Assembly: GCA_963677175.2 (NCBI GenBank) | Contig: CAXXES010000004.1 | Span: forward strand, 744,001-808,000 | From: Sunxiuqinia sp963677175 | GTDB lineage: Bacteria; Bacteroidota; Bacteroidia; Bacteroidales; Prolixibacteraceae | Direction: 5' to 3' | DNA: 64,000 bases | Shown here: piece by piece, positions 35,960-44,794 of the stretch | How positions within the stretch are numbered: the stretch's first letter is position 1 | Layout of the letters: the number at the start of each line of letters is the position of its first letter | Translations under genes and position numbers: made by a program | Notes under the pieces: model-generated | The model's database searches: none | What the model was told of the DNA's origin: nothing | The model's input: only the letters and a program-made list of their open reading frames with translations

Positions 35960-37492
35960 TTATTTGATACCCATCATCATCTTTTTCAGCCAAGGTGAAA
36001 GGGCAACTAAAATCAGGGCGATAATAGCCGACTGGATGGCAATTAACCAGAACACCTGTACTTCCTGCCCCAATGCTGCCTCCAGTTTAATAGAGATGGC
36101 TTTCATTTGAGAGGCGACAAAGTTACCGGCTGCAAATGAGCCCATCCAAACACCCATCATGGTTGAAACGAGTTTTGGGGGCGAAAGCTTGGTAACCATT
36201 GATAATCCGATTGGTGACAGGCACAATTCGCCAAAGGTGTGTAACATGAACACCATCACCAACCAAAGTGGGCTGACAAGCAAAATTCCTCCGTCGGCCG
36301 ATCCGGAGGTTGACCGGGTGTAGGCGAAGGCCATAATTATGAAGCCAAGACTTAGCATGATCATTCCCCAGGCAAATTTCATCGGGGTGTTGGGGTTCAG
36401 TTTCTTTTTATCGAGTTTAAGCCACAGAATACTGAAGAGCGGGGCGAAAAGGACAATGAAAATGGCATTCACACTTTGAAACCAGGTAGCCGGAATCTCC
36501 CAGCTGCCAATCATTCGTTGGGTGTTGTCGCGCGCAAACACATTGAAGGTTGTTCCGGCTTGTTCGAAACCACTCCAGAAAAAAATGTTGAACATGGCCA
36601 GCACCAGAATCACTGCTACCCTGCTCCATTCTGTTTTTCCATTGGTGCCGCGGAAAATGCTTAACAGCAAATAGGCGGTAGCACCGGTAGCCAGAATTCG
36701 GATCAGCCAGGTGCGAATTGTTTCTGAAACCGAACTCCATCCCAGAATAAGTCCTAAAATCAGCGCGACCAAAATGACAACGTAAATAACAATGCTAACC
36801 CAGTCTTGAATAATCAGGCGTACCCTTCCATCTTTTACGGAAGGAGGCATCCCAATAGCGCCAAGTGTATGGCTGCGTATAAGAAACCAGGTTGTTCCAA
36901 TGAGCATTCCAAATCCAGCCGACATAAATCCATACTCCCATGCGATCTGTTCTCCCAGGTAACCGGCAATAAGCGGCGATATAAACGCCCCCAGGTTAAT
37001 ACCCATGTAAAAAATGGTGAATCCGCCATCTTTCCGGGGATCGTTGTTGTCGTATAATTCACCCACCATGGTGGAGATATTTGGTTTGAAAAACCCATTT
37101 CCCATAATCAGGATTCCTAATCCGGAAAACAACAGTGTTTTGCGAAGTTCCAGGTCACCACCATCAGCCATGGCGCTTGCAGCAAGCATAAACTGGCCGA
37201 TAGCCATTGCCATGCCACCTATGTAAATGGTTTTTCGTTGCCCCAGAACTTTGTCGGCCAGCATTCCCCCCAAAATAGGAGTCACATAAACCAGCCCGGT
37301 AAAAATGCCATAGATGGTAAAGGCATCCAGTTCGGCCATTTCAAATCCGCCATTGGCAAATGTAGCCGTTAAGAATAATACGAGTAAAGCCCGCATGCCA
37401 TAATAACTAAACCTTTCCCACATTTCGGTGGCGAATAAAGAAGACAACCCGACGGGGTGTCCGAAGAAAGCAGTACTCTGATCTTTTGCCAT
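35960..37492 (-). CDS. POT/PTR2-family proton-coupled peptide transporter
   Basis: About 510 residues from the ATG at 37492 (MAKDQSTAFFGHPVGLSSLF); the frame remains open 21 codons further upstream, without conservation signs. The POT signature is visible: FATEMWERFSYYGMRALLVL (about 19-38) with the ExxER motif, then GGMLADKVLGQRKTI (about 79-93) and FYMGINLGAFISPLIAGYLG. Fourteen transmembrane segments expected. It imports di- and tripeptides, which fits the PepD and M20 dipeptidase genes elsewhere in the window. Confidence 0.93.
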   Translation of the reverse strand: MAKDQSTAFFGHPVGLSSLFATEMWERFSYYGMRALLVLFLTATFANGGFEMAELDAFTIYGIFTGLVYVTPILGGMLADKVLGQRKTIYIGGMAMAIGQFMLAASAMADGGDLELRKTLLFSGLGILIMGNGFFKPNISTMVGELYDNNDPRKDGGFTIFYMGINLGAFISPLIAGYLGEQIAWEYGFMSAGFGMLIGTTWFLIRSHTLGAIGMPPSVKDGRVRLIIQDWVSIVIYVVILVALILGLILGWSSVSETIRTWLIRILATGATAYLLLSIFRGTNGKTEWSRVAVILVLAMFNIFFWSGFEQAGTTFNVFARDNTQRMIGSWEIPATWFQSVNAIFIVLFAPLFSILWLKLDKKKLNPNTPMKFAWGMIMLSLGFIIMAFAYTRSTSGSADGGILLVSPLWLVMVFMLHTFGELCLSPIGLSMVTKLSPPKLVSTMMGVWMGSFAAGNFVASQMKAISIKLEAALGQEVQVFWLIAIQSAIIALILVALSPWLKKMMMGIK

Positions 37493-37682
37493 AGCTCTAT
37501 ATTTTTGTATGAGGGAAGCAAATATAAACATCTTTTTGCTTCTAAAGTTGGTCAAATATCAGCATTATTGATTGTTCTATATCTGGAATGGGGTATTTTG
37601 CCTGTTTCCGATTGATATTCGCCGGAACGAGAGCTTATGGATTTTGCCAATGTTTTCGTAATTTCGGGCAAAGTCTATTCGT

Positions 37683-39194
37683 ATGAAAATCTTTACCACA
37701 AAGCAAATAGCAGCAATTGACCAGTTTACCATTCAAAATGAGCCCATTGCTCCAATTGACCTGATGGAGCGTGCTGCTCTTCAGATTGTCAACTGGCTGA
37801 TTCATCATCTTTCAATCGAGAAAAAAATACTCTTCTTTGCAGGCCCCGGAAACAATGGGGGAGATGCGCTGGCCATTGCCCGCATGATGGCTGAGCATGA
37901 CTATACCTGCGAGGTTTACCTGGTCGGTTTTGGAAAACCCCTTCAAGGGGAACCGGCCGAAAATTGGCGCCGGCTTGAAGATCAGGGAAAGGTGAAATTG
38001 AATCGAGTCCTGACAGCAGAAGCAATCCCTGAAATTCATGATAAAGCAATCGTTGTGGACGGCTTGTTTGGATCGGGTTTAAGTCGGAAGTTGGACGGTT
38101 TGCCACTACAGATTACTACTAAAGTTAATGCCTCCAAGGCGATGGTGGTTGCCATTGATATTCCCAGTGGCTTGTTTGGGGAAGATAATTCTACCAACGA
38201 TCTGACTTCGGTGATTCGGGCTGATTACACACTGACGTTTCAGTTTCCCAAACTCAGTTTCTTTTTTCCGGAGCATAATGAGTTGTTAGGAAAGTGGGAG
38301 GTGCTCCCCATTGGATTGCATCCGGACGTCGTTGCACAAACCGAAACTACTTTTCATTTTCTGAAAGAAGAAGAAATTTCGAAGAAGATTCCGCTTCGGA
38401 AGAAATTCTCGCATAAGGGAACTTACGGGCATGCCTTGTTAATTGCTGGTTCGTACGGTAAAATTGGGGCAGCTTTATTGGCTTCAAAGGCTTGCTTGCG
38501 CTCCGGAGTTGGTTTGTTAACAGCACACATTCCTCATTCGGCTTATCAAATCATTCAAACGGCACTCCCCGAAGCCATGTGTTCCATTGATGCGTCTGAT
38601 TTGATGTTCACCGAATTTCCGGATTTAAAGCAGTTCTCTGTAGTGGGTGCAGGCCCTGGCTTGGGTGTTAAGCCCAATTCACAAAGAGCATTGCTCCGCT
38701 TGCTGGAAGCATCACCTTCGAAACTGGTGCTGGATGCCGATGCCTTGAATATTTTGTCCATGCATCCGGAATGGCTGGAGTTGCTGCCCGAGGATTCAAT
38801 CTTAACGCCACATCCCAAAGAATTTGAACGCCTGGCTGGCCCAACTGGTGATTCGTATACCGGCCTGCAAACCCAGTTGGCGTTTTCAAAAAAATACAAG
38901 GTCATTGTGGTGTTAAAAGGGGCTCACACCCGAATCACTTCGCCCAACGGAAATGTGTTTTTCAACACGACTGGGAACCCGGGAATGGCCACTGCCGGAA
39001 GTGGCGATGTCCTGACTGGAATAACATTGGGACTTCTTGCTCAGGATTTTAACCCACTTGATGCCGCCTTAACTGCTGTGTTTGTCCATGGCCGGGCTGG
39101 TGACCATGCAGCAGAGCAGTGCGATGAATTATCATTGATTGCAAGCGACCTCGTCGAGAATCTGGGAAAGGCTTTTTTGCAAGTCAGAAAATAA
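37683..39194 (+). CDS. nnr: Bifunctional NAD(P)H-hydrate epimerase / ADP-dependent NAD(P)H-hydrate dehydratase
   Basis: 503 residues. The N-terminal YjeF-N epimerase domain (about 1-215: FAGPGNNGGDALAIARMMAE, VVDGLFGSGLSR) is fused to a ribokinase-like ADP-dependent dehydratase (about 230-503: HKGTYGHALLIAGSYGKIGA, NTTGNPGMATAGSGDVLTG). Together they repair hydrated NAD(P)H. Cytosolic. The fused form is common in bacteria. Confidence 0.95.
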   Translation: MKIFTTKQIAAIDQFTIQNEPIAPIDLMERAALQIVNWLIHHLSIEKKILFFAGPGNNGGDALAIARMMAEHDYTCEVYLVGFGKPLQGEPAENWRRLEDQGKVKLNRVLTAEAIPEIHDKAIVVDGLFGSGLSRKLDGLPLQITTKVNASKAMVVAIDIPSGLFGEDNSTNDLTSVIRADYTLTFQFPKLSFFFPEHNELLGKWEVLPIGLHPDVVAQTETTFHFLKEEEISKKIPLRKKFSHKGTYGHALLIAGSYGKIGAALLASKACLRSGVGLLTAHIPHSAYQIIQTALPEAMCSIDASDLMFTEFPDLKQFSVVGAGPGLGVKPNSQRALLRLLEASPSKLVLDADALNILSMHPEWLELLPEDSILTPHPKEFERLAGPTGDSYTGLQTQLAFSKKYKVIVVLKGAHTRITSPNGNVFFNTTGNPGMATAGSGDVLTGITLGLLAQDFNPLDAALTAVFVHGRAGDHAAEQCDELSLIASDLVENLGKAFLQVRK

Positions 39195-39315
39195 ACCGAC
39201 GATCTTTCGGGTTATTGTTTCTGTAAGGTGAGGAAAAGTTCTAATTTTGACTTTTGCCTTTTACGATTCATCGTAGGTTGGTTATTTTTGACTTCATTTT
39301 AAAATCATAAAGCAC

Positions 39316-40404
39316 ATGAGAATCTATTTGATACTATTTCTTTTTTTGGTTTCAACAACCCTTGTTTCAGCTCAAAAAAAGAAGGATGACGGAACCGTTT
39401 TGGTGTCAACCGAAGGCGTGATCTACAGTTTGCCACGCACCGGAATACGCATCAATGTAAAGGCCAGGCAAGAGAAATTTTTCCACGGCCCCTATTTTCA
39501 ATATGCCGAAGCGATGCTTGGATTGAAAAACGCGCCTTCTGCTGATTTTGAGAGCTGGAGCATTACCGATATTCAAATTGAAACCTTTAGCGAAGCTGAT
39601 CCTGATCAGGTATACAAATCAACGGGTATTGCAGCCTCCATGCTTAACCTGACCGAGTCAGGAATTTTAGCCGGAATTAATTCGGAAGCTGTGCCCGGCG
39701 ATGTAGCTTTCGCTGCTTCAACCTTTTTAGGCGATACCAAAACACCGGACTATCCGTTTTCGGATTTGTCTTTGAATCCGTTTTTTGAAGTTGGAGACTC
39801 CACTGCCAGACGAGCCTTGGTGACAAAGTCGCTGGAAGAAAAAGCGCAGGAAGCAGCCCACACGATAACCAAGTTGCGCAAACGCCGTTTCAAATCATTA
39901 GCCAATGCCTACGAGGTGCAGCTTCCGGATGGGCGCGCTTATGAGTTGATGGTAGAAGAGCTCGATAAGCTGGAAGAGGAATACGTTGGTTTGTTTATCG
40001 GGAAAACCTACAAAAAGACTTTTGAATACAGCTTCGATTTTATTCCGGGAGAGAATTCTGTTTCGGGTGAAGTGGCTTTCCGTTTTGCTGAAAATAAGGG
40101 TGTACTTCCGAAAACTGATTTAAGTGGGAAACCTGTTGTTGTAGATATGAAAAAGTTGGATAACCTGGCTTCGGCACAAGGTAAACTGAACGCAACGGGA
40201 GGCCCCAGTGGCGTTTTTTATCGTGTTCCTGGTCAGGCGGAGATCCGGATCATGAACGGGATGACCCTGATGGCTGCTACCCGGGCAACAATTGCCCAAT
40301 TCGGTACGGTTGCCCCGCTGCCCGAAAGCTTGTTGGATGGAACTTACCGGATTGCCTTTCACCCAAAAACGGGAGCAATAAAAAGCGTACTGGATGTTGA
40401 GTAA
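39316..40404 (+). CDS. DUF4831-family exported protein
   Basis: 362 residues with a signal peptide (about 1-19, cleaved near VSAQ). The mature protein matches the Bacteroidota-specific DUF4831 pattern (VIYSLPRTGIRINVKA early, then KRRFKSLANAYEVQLPDG in the middle). Function unknown; predicted periplasmic or outer-membrane associated. It sits between nnr and pepD with short gaps, perhaps one transcript. Confidence 0.85.
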   Translation: MRIYLILFLFLVSTTLVSAQKKKDDGTVLVSTEGVIYSLPRTGIRINVKARQEKFFHGPYFQYAEAMLGLKNAPSADFESWSITDIQIETFSEADPDQVYKSTGIAASMLNLTESGILAGINSEAVPGDVAFAASTFLGDTKTPDYPFSDLSLNPFFEVGDSTARRALVTKSLEEKAQEAAHTITKLRKRRFKSLANAYEVQLPDGRAYELMVEELDKLEEEYVGLFIGKTYKKTFEYSFDFIPGENSVSGEVAFRFAENKGVLPKTDLSGKPVVVDMKKLDNLASAQGKLNATGGPSGVFYRVPGQAEIRIMNGMTLMAATRATIAQFGTVAPLPESLLDGTYRIAFHPKTGAIKSVLDVE

Positions 40405-40482
40405 GGCTTGAAAAGATCATCAAACTATCAAATGGATTGACAACTTTTATTTGCAGTTCATAGAAAATAAATACCACAAATT

Positions 40483-41949
40483 ATGAGTCACGAAATTTTT
40501 GAATTGGAACCCAAAAGACTTTGGAAGCATTTTTACCAACTGACACAAATACCCCGACCATCCAACTATGAAGGACAGATCCAGGATTTTGTCTGTCATT
40601 TTGGAAAAGAGTTGGGGCTGGAAACCATTAAAGATGAAGCCGGCAACATTATCATTCGCAAACCTGCTACCGCTGGAATGGAAAATCGCCAAGGCGTGAT
40701 CCTTCAGGGACACTTGGATATGGTGCCTCAAAAAAACAGCGACAAAGAGCATGATTTCACGAAGGATCCGATTGAAGCCTTTGTGGATGGTGAGTGGGTA
40801 ACTGCTAACGGAACAACACTTGGCGCCGACAATGGCATTGGAGTGGCTGCAGCGATGGCCGTTTTGGCTTCTGATGATTTGGAACACGGTCCACTCGAAG
40901 TTTTGTTTACCGCTACCGAAGAAACAGGTATGGATGGTGCCGAGGGGCTGAAAGCCGGAGTTTTGCAAGGTGATATTTTCCTGAATACGGATTCGGAAGA
41001 TGAAGGCGAATTGTACGTTGGTTGCGCTGGCGGCGAAGATGCAAACATCCGGTTTACTTATTCTGAAGAGAAGGTGCCTGCAAATACCGTTGCGTTTAAG
41101 TTGGATGTTACGGGTTTGAAAGGCGGCCATTCGGGCATGGACATTATTTTGCAACGGGGAAATGCCAATCAAGTCTTTTTTCGATTGCTTCATGAAGCGC
41201 ATGGGCAGGTTGGTGCCCGTTTGGCATCCATTAATGGAGGCAGCTTACGCAATGCCATTCCCCGCGAAGCATTTGGCGTAATCACGGTTGAAGCTGAAAA
41301 AGCCGATGAATTGAAGCGAATCGTTGAGGATGAGTTTATACTGATAAAAGCAGAATTGGCCGCCACCGAACCAGAAATAAAACTCGCAGTTGCCGATACA
41401 GATTTACCTGATGAATTGATAGATCGAGACACCCAGCTGAGGTTGACCAAAAGTGTATTGGCTTGTCCAAATGGTGTGATTCGGATGAGTGATTCTGTTC
41501 CCGGTCTGGTTGAAACCTCGACCAACCTGGCCAGTGTGAAATCGGACTCGGAAGGAAAAACCATTGCAATTGCCTGCCTGATGCGCAGCTCAGTGGATTC
41601 GGCTAAAGAAATCCTGGCTAAACGGATTGACGCCGTATTTAGTCTGGCTGGTGCGAATGTGGAATTTTCGGGAGCTTATCCTGGCTGGCAACCTAACATG
41701 GCATCACCCATTTTGAAAACCATGCAGTCGGTTTATCAGCAAAAGTATGGTAAGGTTCCCGAAATAAAAGCGATTCATGCTGGATTGGAGTGTGGGATCC
41801 TTGGAGGAACTTATCCGCACTGGGATATGATTTCTTTTGGTCCAACCATTCGTTTCCCACATTCTCCCGATGAAAAGGTCAACATTGCGAGTGTGCTTAA
41901 ATTTTGGGATTTTTTTGTTGAAACCTTGAAAAGTATACCTGAGGAGTAG
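40483..41949 (+). CDS. pepD: Cytosolic non-specific dipeptidase (aminoacyl-histidine dipeptidase)
   Basis: 488 residues, M20C type. Zinc ligands and catalytic residues: QGHLDMVPQK (about 80), TTLGADNGIGVAAAM (about 116), ATEETGMDGAEGL (about 146), NTDSEDEGELY (about 172) and the late HAGLECGILGG (about 430). Hydrolyses dipeptides such as X-His in the cytosol, consistent with peptide import by the POT transporter nearby. Confidence 0.95.
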   Translation: MSHEIFELEPKRLWKHFYQLTQIPRPSNYEGQIQDFVCHFGKELGLETIKDEAGNIIIRKPATAGMENRQGVILQGHLDMVPQKNSDKEHDFTKDPIEAFVDGEWVTANGTTLGADNGIGVAAAMAVLASDDLEHGPLEVLFTATEETGMDGAEGLKAGVLQGDIFLNTDSEDEGELYVGCAGGEDANIRFTYSEEKVPANTVAFKLDVTGLKGGHSGMDIILQRGNANQVFFRLLHEAHGQVGARLASINGGSLRNAIPREAFGVITVEAEKADELKRIVEDEFILIKAELAATEPEIKLAVADTDLPDELIDRDTQLRLTKSVLACPNGVIRMSDSVPGLVETSTNLASVKSDSEGKTIAIACLMRSSVDSAKEILAKRIDAVFSLAGANVEFSGAYPGWQPNMASPILKTMQSVYQQKYGKVPEIKAIHAGLECGILGGTYPHWDMISFGPTIRFPHSPDEKVNIASVLKFWDFFVETLKSIPEE

Positions 41950-42103
41950 TCATTCATTGGATGAAAAGGATGGTTTAAACCATGAAATAGCTAGTTTGCT
42001 AATTGCACGGGCAATACTGCTGAAAATTGACATGCAAGGGCTAAATTAGTTGAAGAATTGAACCATTTTTCGGGAATTGATTCTCGGATTTTCATTTTGA
42101 GAG

Positions 42104-43198
42104 ATGACAAAAAAGAAGGTTTTAATCATTGAGGATGACCTGGCCTTTTCGAAGACATTAAAGAATATTTTGGTGCTTAACGGGTATGAGGTCGACGTTA
42201 CCAATTCAGGAACAGCAGGAATCCAACAGGCCTATGAACGCAGGCCTGATCTAATCTTATGCGATATTAAAATGTCGCCTGTTAATGGCTATCAGGTATA
42301 TAATATTTTGAAGGATAGTAATTTCACTAACAGGATTCCGTTTGTTTTCATAACTGGGAAATCTGATTTGCGTGAAATTCGGTTTGGCTTGGAGCTCGGG
42401 GTGGATGACTATATTGTAAAGCCATTTCAAAATGAGACACTTCTTCGGTCAATCAAAGTCAGGATTGAGAAGTACGAGTCATTGATTAATTTTGGCAAAA
42501 GCCGCTATCAGGCGTTTGTGGAAAAGTCGACGAACGGGATTTTTCTTTTTAATGGGGATCAGATTTACGAGATTAATCCGGCATTTTCGAGGTTGATGGG
42601 GTGTAACCAAGCTGACGTGGGAAGTTTATCATTTTCTACATTGATTGGACCTGAGAATTTTAAGAAAATAGAAGAAAGGATTGATAAATGTTCGTACGGC
42701 TTGTTAAACGACTTTCAGGAGGAAATAGAGATCGAAGTAGCCAAAGGAGCTCGTCAAAATTATACGGTCCGGATTGCTCGAGGGTCTGAGTTTAATGGGA
42801 TTTCCTTGTTGATTGGCTTATTGGCTCCTGCCGATAAAATTGTTGAGACAGTAAATGTTGCATATTCGAATTTGGTTAGTATTTTGGAAGATTCAGATAT
42901 TCATTTGACAGAGAGTCTTACTCGCCGTTTGCGGCATGAATTTAACCCGGTAGCTGAGACGGAGCGAAAATCTGGTAGTGTTGGCACCCAGGTGTCTGAA
43001 GTTGAATTCTCGAAACGTGAGCTGGAAGTTTTACAGCTTTCGTGCCAGGGGCTTCCCATGAAAACAATTGCTGAAAAATTGTTTATTGCCGACCGTACTG
43101 TAGAAAGTCACCGGGCCAATATGATGGAGAAAACTGGAGCCAAAAATGTTATTGAACTCATTATCTTTGCGCTGAGACACAACCTGGTTGATATTTAG
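42104..43198 (+). CDS. Response regulator: receiver, PAS and LuxR-type helix-turn-helix
   Basis: 364 residues. The receiver domain (about 1-125) has phosphoacceptor Asp in LILCDIKMSP (about 55) and the conserved Lys in DYIVKPF (about 107). A PAS-like sensor follows (about 135-250), then a long linker, then a LuxR HTH (about 300-364: FSKRELEVLQLSCQGLPMKT, DRTVESHRANMMEKTGA). A PAS domain between receiver and DNA-binding domain allows a second input. No histidine kinase gene is adjacent, so the partner is elsewhere. Confidence 0.92.
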   Translation: MTKKKVLIIEDDLAFSKTLKNILVLNGYEVDVTNSGTAGIQQAYERRPDLILCDIKMSPVNGYQVYNILKDSNFTNRIPFVFITGKSDLREIRFGLELGVDDYIVKPFQNETLLRSIKVRIEKYESLINFGKSRYQAFVEKSTNGIFLFNGDQIYEINPAFSRLMGCNQADVGSLSFSTLIGPENFKKIEERIDKCSYGLLNDFQEEIEIEVAKGARQNYTVRIARGSEFNGISLLIGLLAPADKIVETVNVAYSNLVSILEDSDIHLTESLTRRLRHEFNPVAETERKSGSVGTQVSEVEFSKRELEVLQLSCQGLPMKTIAEKLFIADRTVESHRANMMEKTGAKNVIELIIFALRHNLVDI

Positions 43199-43241
43199 CA
43201 GGTACAACTTATCACAGCATTCCCGCCCCTATGCACCACGA

Positions 43242-44318
43242 TCAGTTTGCTTTTATTTGTTTATCGATGTACTTCGAATTCATAATTCGCAATACCCCCA
43301 TGTAGTCCATTTCAAATTCAAGTTGCGATCCTACCTGGTAGTTTTCGTCATTTTTGCCCAAGTCAACAACCAGCATGTCCGATGATGCCCCAACGATTTT
43401 CAGGTTTTTATTTTTTAGCTTGATATGGTTCTCATCAATATCCAGCAATCCTAAGTCAATAAGTGCGCGGTAGGAGGTTGCCGACTGGTCAGCGTCATCA
43501 AAAATGACGGTTTCGCCCAGCAGGTTTTTTCCCAGCTCGCCAATTGGAGTCATTCGCTTTTTGGTCAGCTCAATAATCTCGGCATAAAGCTGAAATGCGT
43601 TATTTTCCATCTGTTCGAAGGTGACATTGTTGTAAACATCAGTTCCTAGAAAAAAAGTTTCGCCTATTCTGAAATGGTTGATTCCCTTGGGAAGCAAGCC
43701 TTGAAAAATTAAAGGAACTGTAACTGATGCTCCGCCTGATACATACTGAATTTCCTTGTTGAATTTCGCCTCAAGCAGTTGTTCGTACAAACAAAGCTGA
43801 ACTAATTTATCATGACTGGGTAAAATACCGTACATGCAAGTTAGATTGGTGCCAATGCCGACTACTTCAATATTGGGCAATTTAAAAACGGAATCGTAAA
43901 AGTCGATAAAATCTTCCTGTAGTACCCCTTCGCGTAGCTCACCCATCTCAATCATGATGATTATCTTGTGGGTTTTTCCTTGTTTTTGGGCTTCCTGAGA
44001 AAGCCGTTCGATGGTGTCTTTCTCCGTATTAAAACTGATGTCGGCATATTTAACGATTTTCTCAATGGAGTGTTTTGGAGGTGGTTTGATGTAAACGGTT
44101 TCAACCTCGTCTGAAATGGATTTAATCATCTTGAGGTTGGAAACACGCGAATCGCACAGTTGTTTGACACCCAAGTTGATTACTTCTTCCAAATAGCATT
44201 TGTTGCCACATAACATTTTGGAAACAACTGCCCAGGTGATTCCGTTTTGTGATAACAGTTTTTCAAGGTAATCGTAGTTCTTTCTTAGCTTCTTGGTATC
44301 TAAAGTGATAAATGCCAT
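43242..44318 (-). CDS. Alanine/ornithine-racemase-family PLP enzyme
   Basis: About 358 residues from the ATG at 44318 (MAFITLDTKKLRKNYDYLEK); the frame is open 14 codons further upstream. N-terminal PLP-binding TIM barrel with the Schiff-base Lys in WAVVSKMLCGN (about 33) and GVKQLCDSRVSNLKM; a small C-terminal beta domain. Length and motifs fit the ornithine-racemase-like subgroup rather than canonical Alr. Substrate cannot be told from sequence. It stands alone, convergent with the response regulator gene. Confidence 0.82.
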   Translation of the reverse strand: MAFITLDTKKLRKNYDYLEKLLSQNGITWAVVSKMLCGNKCYLEEVINLGVKQLCDSRVSNLKMIKSISDEVETVYIKPPPKHSIEKIVKYADISFNTEKDTIERLSQEAQKQGKTHKIIIMIEMGELREGVLQEDFIDFYDSVFKLPNIEVVGIGTNLTCMYGILPSHDKLVQLCLYEQLLEAKFNKEIQYVSGGASVTVPLIFQGLLPKGINHFRIGETFFLGTDVYNNVTFEQMENNAFQLYAEIIELTKKRMTPIGELGKNLLGETVIFDDADQSATSYRALIDLGLLDIDENHIKLKNKNLKIVGASSDMLVVDLGKNDENYQVGSQLEFEMDYMGVLRIMNSKYIDKQIKAN

Positions 44319-44743
44319 AGTTTTTTTGCCTTTAAGTCTTGGTTTACAGTGAATGGACAAATTGAATTTTAGCCAGCCTCGTCAATTCAAGAAGAAGCTT
44401 TGTCCTTTCAGCTTGACTTCAGCGTACAAAGATAAAAGCTTTTATTCGTATCGAAACTAATATTTGTTTTTTCATCGGATTTCTTCATCTTTTACTTCTT
44501 GAAAAGTGGGTTGTTTCGTTTTTGTTGTGGGGTGTTATTGGACTTTGTCTATTTCTTATTTGTTATTGTTTGTGCTGCAAACAGCGGATAAATAGCTTAT
44601 TGTGTTATTTTATTAGTCCTTTCTCTTTCGGTTTTAGAAACCAACCGAAAAACAAGTCTGATGCCAGTTTGTTCGTACGTTTCTTGACGTAGCTTTTTGG
44701 GGATACGATATAAGTGCTATAGGAACTATTGTTGCTTTCAAAA
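44319..44743. other. Gene-free stretch between racemase and S9 peptidase
   Basis: About 425 AT-rich bases with no plausible gene on either strand and no tandem repeat that I could see. It holds the racemase promoter region on the left. Confidence 0.5.
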
Positions 44744-44777
44744 AGAAAGTGATGCATTGAATTTTGCATCACTTTCT
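44744..44777 (-). terminator. Terminator of the S9 peptidase gene
   Basis: A perfect 13-bp stem AGAAAGTGATGCA (44744-44756) with TGCATCACTTTCT (44765-44777). On the minus strand it is followed by TTTTTG. Confidence 0.8.
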
Positions 44778-44794
44778 AAAGTTCTTTGAATTAG